Below the pieces are notes generated by a model, which did no database searches, was not told the DNA's origin, and was given only the letters and a program-made list of their open reading frames with translations. A program made the position numbers and the translations under genes. Shown here in pieces: positions 58,032-64,000 of a stretch of 64,000 nucleotides of DNA. Each line of letters starts with the position of its first letter. Within the stretch, counting starts at the first letter, position 1. The stretch comes from Pseudopyrenochaeta lycopersici. Lineage: Eukaryota; Ascomycota; Dothideomycetes; Pleosporales; Pseudopyrenochaetaceae. The stretch lies in NCBI GenBank assembly GCA_003313425.1, contig NHZP01000023.1, forward strand, positions 124,001 to 188,000. Reading direction: 5' to 3'.

Positions 58032-60394
58032 CTACTAAGGTATATAACTATTACGTAGGCATTCTTACGTTATTTCTAACGCGTATAAACACTCTTTATT
58101 TTGTCTAGTTAATTACTAAGCTATAGTATCTTAGCTAGGGTAGTCCTAGTATAACATTATAGGCGGCCGTCCTAAAGATATCTAGTCTAACCTAGTATAA
58201 TTTAGAGGCTAGGCTAAGGCTCGTAGTAACCTTATAGGTTACTATCCCTCCTAATTTTCTATTTACTACTATTATCTAGTAAAGCTTTTTCTTTAAGACA
58301 GGTTATAGCCCTACTTTTAATATAGCTGTCTTAGAGATATAGTTTACTTATAATCTAGAATCTATTAGTGCCTTTAGCGCATTTCCTTAAAGCCTTACTC
58401 TAAGTCTAAAGAGGTTCTCCTCCTCTTATTAAATAGCCTAGTATTATTTCTTAATACTATCTAGTTATAGTTAAATCTCTTATTTAGCTCTAGCCTTCTA
58501 CTTATAAGAAGGTTTAGCGTCTAATTTCTTTCTAAAAAAGAACTATTATTAAAGCTGTTAGTCTCCTTCTCTAATTTGTAATACGCACATCCTGTATTTA
58601 TATGTACCTACTATAACTTATTAGTACAGCGTTTATTTATAATAATGTTTTAGTTAGCTGTATATTCTTTATTATGTCCTAGGAAATAGTTTATTATTTA
58701 TTTATCCTATAAGTAGTTAACACAATTATCCTATTAATAGTTATACTATTACTATTTACACGCTCTCTTTAGTATTAGGAAATGTCCTTCTTATAGCTTA
58801 ATAGCGTAGTAGTAGTCGCAATAATTATATATATAACAAAGGTATAACAGTAGTTTATGTTAGGGGTTTCTCTAGTTATAGTTATAATAGAACAGTTTTC
58901 ATCCTTTCTCTGCCTGTACAACAGCTTTTTATTCTATCTATTCTTTAGCGTGTTCTATAGAAAATCCTTTATACTTAATATTCTTAATTATATATTCTTA
59001 GTATACGTTTTCTTTCTTTAAGAGTTTACACTTTATTTTTTAGTTCTAGCACCTTATATATATATATTTTCTACTCTGCGCTTTTTATAGTGCTAGTTTA
59101 CCCTATATTTCCTTAATTTTATAGTCTAGTACTTACGTCTGTGCTTTCTTAGCACTCCTTATAGTTAGTAGTTAGTCCTAGTTAACTCTAGTTCCTAGAT
59201 ATAGCTCTAGCAGAATCTTATTATTCTAATTAATTTCTTAAGTAGACGTAGGTACCTATCTATAGGTTTCCCTTATCTAGTTATTATCCTACTAGAGTAG
59301 TAATAAGAGTCTAGTACTATAGTTAGGTGTAGTAACTACCTCCTAGTCTCTAATTTAGGTGTTATTAAAGCTATTAATTATGTTAACTTTAAGTTAGGTA
59401 ACTTTATTTTTATACCTATAATTCTTTATAAAGTATCTTTTCTTCTTATAATTATAGTAATAACCTTTTAGCTTCTCTGCATCTGTCTTCTAGTATCTTA
59501 CTTTCCTATTCCTCTCCTTTTTATTAATATTATCTAAATATATTAGTTCTAGTTTATTAGAAGTATAGTAGCTAGTAGTATAAGTATTTTTTAAGTAGTA
59601 AATATAGCTTTGTTATTTACCTGTGTAAGTTATTTTTCCTTTTCTATAGCTCTATAGTTCCTAGTTTAGTTTATATAAGTTATTATTAATTCTTATATAG
59701 TTAATAATTAGGTTATTAAGGTGTTTTATAACGCATCCTATTCTTATAAGTTCCTCCTTAACCTATAGTTTTAGGCCCTATTAGAATATTTACTTAAGAG
59801 CTTTATTATCTTATGTTGCAGTACATAACGCCTTCAATCTCAGCGAGCAAGAGATTAGTCTTTTGCTTGCGACATCTTATCTAATAATTATAGAGTATTA
59901 CTTAAACCTGTTAGCGTAGTTAGTAACAGAGGTATATTATTTTAGTTCCTGTATATGTTATTCTATGTAACTTTCTCTATCTGCATACTAAAAATTTGTT
60001 AGATATACTTTTTAAACTTATCCTAATCCTTAAATATTTCTGTGTTATTCTTATTAATAATTCCCTAGTCTATATATTATTCTAATTATAGCGTAACCTA
60101 GTCTAGCGCCTTACCTATAAGGTAAGTAATTATAATAGGCGCCTTATTACTTTTATTAATATCTTTATAGAGGTAGAAGTACAAGTCAAGTTAGAGTAAC
60201 TATCCTTTAAGGTGTTATTAGTGACTACTAAATGTAGTAAGCTTACTAATTAGACAGCCCTTAGTAGTTATAGTTAAAGAGTTAGGGGTAGCTACGTATT
60301 TACTAGTGCTGCTTATCTTAAAGGTAATTAAAATATTAAAGATCTAATTAAGTAGTTATAATATAAAGCAACTAGTATTAACTAGTTAGGCTCT
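58032..60394 (-). mobile_element. Gy-5 right part: protease and gag remnants, truncated LTR
   Basis: Continues Gy-5 after Gy-6. Minus-strand gag and protease traces are very degraded. At 60334-60394 about 60 bases of the 5' LTR are present (TATTAAAGATCTAATTAAGT..), then the sequence switches abruptly to the copia element; the rest of this LTR is missing. Confidence 0.7.
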
Positions 60395-60396
60395 CT

Positions 60397-61124
60397 CGAT
60401 AATAGACCCTAAACTGAGCTATATAGTCTGCTAGAGGTTGAATCTTATTCGTCTTGTCTAAGGTCTCCTTTTTGATGAGGTTATGGTGCGACGATGCTGC
60501 CTATTCAGGGGTAATCGTCCTGATAGATGTTAGGAAATCCTCTTGAGCTCGATAACCTGTTGTTTCAGGGAGACCTGCCTCCCTGCCTTGGTTGGTAATG
60601 TGAATCTAGTTGTTAAGCCATTGCTTAAGATCTCGACTCTGAGGACCGTCCTGCAGAGCTCGATATTTGATAGTTAGCTCTCTGCTTCGTGAGGCAGCTG
60701 TTAGCGCAAACTGCTTCTTGAGAGTGACCAGTCGATCGTACGCCTCATCTTTTCTGCTAATAAGGTAAAGGTGTCGAGCAGCAATCGTACGGCTGATGTT
60801 AAGAAGGAGCTTACTATCCTTCTGCTTAAGTTTTATATACTCTGCTCTTTTGTATCTCCAGTCTTAAAGGAGATTACTGTATAATGCCTTTTCAGCTGCG
60901 TCTAGCTGGCTGATCTCTGTCGCTCCTAGCCGTATATCGCTAGGTAACAGTCTGGTTGGTTCTCTAAGCTTTGGTAGCTTATCCTTTGGTTTTGAGATGT
61001 CGTGGTACTTCCAAATGCCATCTACGACAGCTTTCTCTCGTCGTAGCTGGAACTACGACTCCCAGTTGGCTGGTTTATCCAGTAAAACAGTCACTCGTGT
61101 GACTCCTGCGTCGTTGTACGACAT
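60397..61124 (-). pseudogene. gag: Copia Gag remnant
   Basis: From ATG 61124 one frame runs to the junction with four stops (after NWES, YSNLL, QWLNN and TITPE), each explainable as CAA/CAG to TAA/TAG. Copia-Gag-like features: VTVLLDKPANWES near the start, GIWKYHDISKP, then a helical region KALYSNLL, RRYKRAEYIKLKQ-like and TIAARHLYLISRKDEAYDRL. It has lost its C terminus, zinc knuckle and all of pol. Confidence 0.6.
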
Positions 61125-61328
61125 CGTGATCTCAGTGATTAATTACCAAACTGATCTCTATGCGGAGAGCAACAGTTCTGGTTAAATAGCGACACTTGTT
61201 GACTATATAGGTCTTTGACGCTGACCTAGCTGTCAATAGACACAACGGGTAAAGGTGAACGTAGTTGTTATCAGTTACACGTCTAAAGCTATATTCGTGC
61301 AGAGTTGCGTAGCTTAGGAGGTGCAAAC

Positions 61329-61340
61329 CGGGCTCATAAC
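61329..61340 (-). promoter_or_regulatory. Copia primer-binding site (initiator tRNA half type)
   Basis: Right after the LTR the minus strand reads GTTATGAGCCCGG. TTATGAGCCC is complementary to the anticodon stem-loop of initiator tRNA-Met (GGGCTCATAA), the half-tRNA primer known for copia and Ty5. Confidence 0.65.
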
Positions 61341-61463
61341 TGTTGGTGGGCAGCAGGCAGGAGGAACTAGGTTGATTCCTATCAAATGAGACACAAGGGA
61401 ACTATATACCCTGTGGATGCTTATATAACAGAGCACGTGAGGAGCTAACCGTGTTGGCTAACA
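61341..61463 (-). repeat. Copia 5' LTR (123 bp)
   Basis: Minus strand TGTTAGCCAACACGG ... CCCACCAACA, with a TATA-like TTATATAAGC inside. No second copy in the window, so the outer end is inferred from the TG/CA ends and the adjacent primer site. Confidence 0.6.
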
Positions 61464-62075
61464 TTAATTATATCTAGTTTTAGAACTATATAAGCATAGT
61501 ATAATATATGTATCACAATTATAATGTTTACTAAGGTAGGCTATATATATAGCTAGATTCAAGAATTTAATATCTATAATAACCTATAGAAAATAGTGTA
61601 ACAAGTATAATAATATAGAACGTTACAAAATAAGATTACTCTATAAAATACTAAGGAAGAGTCGCCTATACTATAAAGGAAGAGAAGGAGCTAGTTTTTT
61701 AATTAGTAGATATCATTTGTTCGCACTACTTTGGGCCTTAGGGATTGACTAAGCTAAACCTGTAAATTAAGTAAGGCTCTAGGCAGGGCTGCAGGTAGTG
61801 CTTCAGAAGCTTGAATCGTTATGTGTACTATTCTATGCACGAGATAAGCCATCTCAAATTTCTCGTACCTTTTTGGTTATACGGCTGAGTGAGTATAGAC
61901 TTGAGCCCTAACAATAGCATAATAAATTTAACGACCTACAATCAATCTGTGCCGATCAAACCAAGCCAAAAGAACACTCGGTACACGTCAACTCGTCACT
62001 TTCAAGTTGGACAAACAATCATATAGGCCTTGCGTGGCTTGGACAGTACATATACTATATAGGATTTCTGAAACC
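61464..62075. other. No supportable gene
   Basis: AT-rich first half, mixed second half. It would contain the 3' UTR and terminator of the minus-strand membrane-protein gene; no defined signals recognised. Confidence 0.4.
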
Positions 62076-63585
62076 TTAATGGTCTTCATTTCTCCATATA
62101 CTTGTGGACGTCCCCATCGCCTTCTTGTGCTCCATATGTTTGTATTTCGTTGGCATTGTGTCGCTATCGCCCTTCCTTACTAATCCATACTCGTCGGAGC
62201 TAGCCGTCGCACCGTTTGGACCATAACTACTTGGTGACGCCTCAACATCAATGCGAATTTCTGTTGTAGTAGAAATCGCTGCGCCTACTGGCAAACTTGA
62301 CCATGGATGCTGATGAACCATCTCCTCCGCGTCGCTCTTAGCGTCTTCCTGGCTGGCGATGTTGGTTTCCGCTTTTGTTGCTTCTCGCATTTCGAAAGAA
62401 GCATCATCTCCGCATATAGCTTCGATATCATCCACCGTGATCTTTTTTCTCCTGCAGCTAGAGGCTAAACTATCCTCTGCATATCTCATATCTGCTCCCT
62501 CGATGTTGCGGAGGCTGCTATCGGAGGCAAGGTCATGGGTGCGCCGTTTAGCAATCTTTCCAATAAGGTCAGCCATTGACATCTCGATTTTGAGTTTGAC
62601 AATATAGGCGAAAGGATGGAATTGCATGTAACTAAACCGCTATTAGTAGTCATTTAAATTTTCCGCTGTCGTCTGATAAGAATTCTCTTCCTTTTTAATC
62701 CCCTTACAGAAAATGTGCATAAACTTTACTTACACGAATGTGTTATGTAAACTCATCATAGAGATGATAAGGACGTCCATGCTAAGAGAGAATCCAACAA
62801 TAAACATATTGAAACGGACTAGGCTCTTATACTTGGTCAATCCATGCTTTACTAAATTTTGTTGGACAATGCGGATAAAATAAAAATTAAGCGCCCCGTC
62901 AACAATAAGGTAGATAACCTTCTCGCAACGGTCCCACCAATCGTTTAGCCAAATATATTTATCCGAGATCTGTAGGCGGGCTGGTATCCAAATGTTGTAG
63001 ACTGAAATGTTAACAGCAGTAATCAAGATAGCGACGCCGACTTTGAGACGGCGCGCGTGCCGTTTGTCGGTAAGGAGAATTGAACATCGATTAATAATGA
63101 TTTGGAGGAGGAACTGGACCTAGTCGGGTTTGCATTCGAGGGTAATTTAGGGTTTTGGGAAAACATACTTGAAGTGCCCACGTTGTAACTGTTAGGATTA
63201 GCAAATGCTACAAGCAGCATCAAAGCGTACGTACGGATGCAAAAATAAAACGCAAAACTATAGCATAGAGTCTTAGCATTCATTACACATGCGGTATAAT
63301 AAGGGTATCTACCGCTAACCTTGGAGGGATAATGCCTTTAAGGTGCAACCAACAGATAATACCGAAGATAAGGCAGACAAGAATCTCGAGCCATATCATC
63401 CAGACATAAGCATTACAGAATACGCGAAGGCCAAGCCTCATATAAATTTGCCTAGTCTGTTTGATAGCAGTCCAGGTGGTAAGCCAACCAAACCCGACTG
63501 TGAATCCCCAGGCGAGTGATGCGAGTGCCAGATCATCTTGAGTCACCTCTTGAAGGACGTAGTGTGATGAGAGGAGTGTGATCAT
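62076..63585 (-). CDS. Fungal integral membrane protein, about 7 TM, five exons
   Basis: Exons 63585-63320, 63257-63235, 63188-63169, 63119-62734 and 62631-62076 join to 417 codons (416 residues) in phase. Introns of 62, 46, 49 and 102 nt have GTTAGC, GTACGT, GTATGT and GTAAGT donors; CTAAT-type branch sites are visible in the 46- and 102-nt introns. Membrane segments by eye: about residues 20-40, 62-82, 88-110, 128-150, 168-190 and 205-228, perhaps a seventh. Motifs: LASLAWGFTVGFGWLTTWTA, WALQVQFLLQIIINR, IWIPARLQIS, GFSLSMDVLIISMMSL, QFHPFAYIVKLKIEMSMADL. These match a widespread, unnamed Pezizomycotina family (from memory). The C-terminal tail of about 170 residues is hydrophilic and acidic. 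An ATG at 63666 in frame would add 27 hydrophobic residues. No stops: intact. Confidence 0.83.
62632..62733 (-). other. Intron 4 of the 7-TM gene (102 nt)
   Basis: GTAAGT donor, GGTTTAG acceptor, and CTACTAATA about 15 nt before the acceptor, close to the consensus branch site. Joins TTC-GT to T-TAC-ATG (..NTFVYMQFHP..). Confidence 0.85.
63169..63188 (-). other. 20-nt microexon of the 7-TM gene
   Basis: TTACAACGTGGGCACTTCAA, between a 46-nt and a 49-nt intron. It restores the frame and supplies the LTTWALQ stretch that leads into VQFLLQIIINR. Confidence 0.78.
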
Positions 63586-64000
63586 TATGAATGAATGGAA
63601 ATAAGTGATAATTCTTGAAAGAACGGTGATTATAATAGAAAGTAAACTTGAGGGGGAAATAAACATCTTATATTTTCGTATACCTTCAATTCACGATTCA
63701 GGTTTGTTATCGTGCATTAGGGTATCTTCACACCATTATGTTAGCTCTAAGCCACTAAAACCCAGAATTCCCTCAACTACAGATGCTAGTGCTCGTGGCT
63801 GTATCACATAATATCCCTAAAGGGTGCCTGAACTCAGCAGTCACTGAACAAAGGTCCGAGTAATGATGAGGGCGATAGTTGAGAGGCTTGAGAACGCGGA
63901 ATATGCCATCTTAAAGGAAACAAATGCAACCGTATTACTCTTTCTGCGGTCCAATTAGCGCTTATGGCCCCTGAATTGTGTCTCAGGAAAGAGTCATGGT
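63586..64000. other. Upstream region of the 7-TM gene
   Basis: Probable promoter and 5' UTR. No other gene or repeat recognised up to the window edge. Confidence 0.4.

Larger units (their letters stand above)
60395..61463 (-). mobile_element. Ty1/copia element, 5' end only
   Basis: On the minus strand: LTR 61463-61341, then a primer-binding site, leader and a gag remnant that is cut at about 60395 where Gy-5 begins. Base composition is normal and damage mild, in contrast to the adjacent block. Confidence 0.75.

Overview
The window looks like a chromosome segment of a filamentous ascomycete (Pezizomycotina; a Dothideomycete such as a member of the Pleosporales would fit, but that is a guess). 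Reasons: spliced genes with very short GT-AG introns (40-102 nt), fungus-specific protein families, a fungal transposon repertoire, and a long AT-rich block whose broken genes carry almost only CAA/CAG-to-TAA/TAG stops and GAT-to-AAT changes. That is the footprint expected of repeat-induced point mutation (RIP; C-to-T at CpA).

Layout. (1) 1-12 kb, moderate GC: a truncated hAT transposon, an intact predicted multi-span membrane protein gene (3131-4096, minus), a PD-(D/E)XK nuclease-like gene with one premature stop (5028-6376, minus), a dead Tc1/mariner element (6719-8162), and remnants of an ankyrin protein, a DUF7924-like protein and a Ty1/copia reverse transcriptase. (2) 11.8-18.2 kb: a young, structurally complete Ty3/gypsy chromovirus (12044-17275; LTRs appear identical over 173 bp, TSD GAGAT) sits inside the last exon of a four-exon host membrane-protein gene on the opposite strand (18154 to 11816). 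(3) 19.97-23.39 kb: three pogo-superfamily elements in a row, each separated only by the dinucleotide TA. (4) 23.4-60.4 kb: the RIP block. It is a nest of chromoviruses (Gy-2 to Gy-6), a 5.9-kb hAT element with a perfect 8-bp TSD, and two un-mutated solo-LTR-like inserts. (5) 60.4-61.5 kb: the 5' end of a Ty1/copia element. (6) 62.1-63.6 kb: an intact five-exon fungal membrane-protein gene with a 20-nt and a 23-nt exon.

Insertion order from the sequence: Gy-4 is in Gy-3; Gy-5 is in Gy-3; Gy-6 is in Gy-5; hAT-2 is in Gy-2; the solo LTRs entered Gy-3 and Gy-5 after RIP. Several RIP-degraded chromoviruses carry a remnant gene on the strand opposite to gag-pol, between pol and the 3' LTR. In Gy-4 it shows the exact Cys spacing of a fungal Zn(II)2Cys6 (Gal4-type) cluster followed by a coiled coil, which is the most unusual item in the window. 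Cellular genes make up only a few kilobases; the rest is transposon history.
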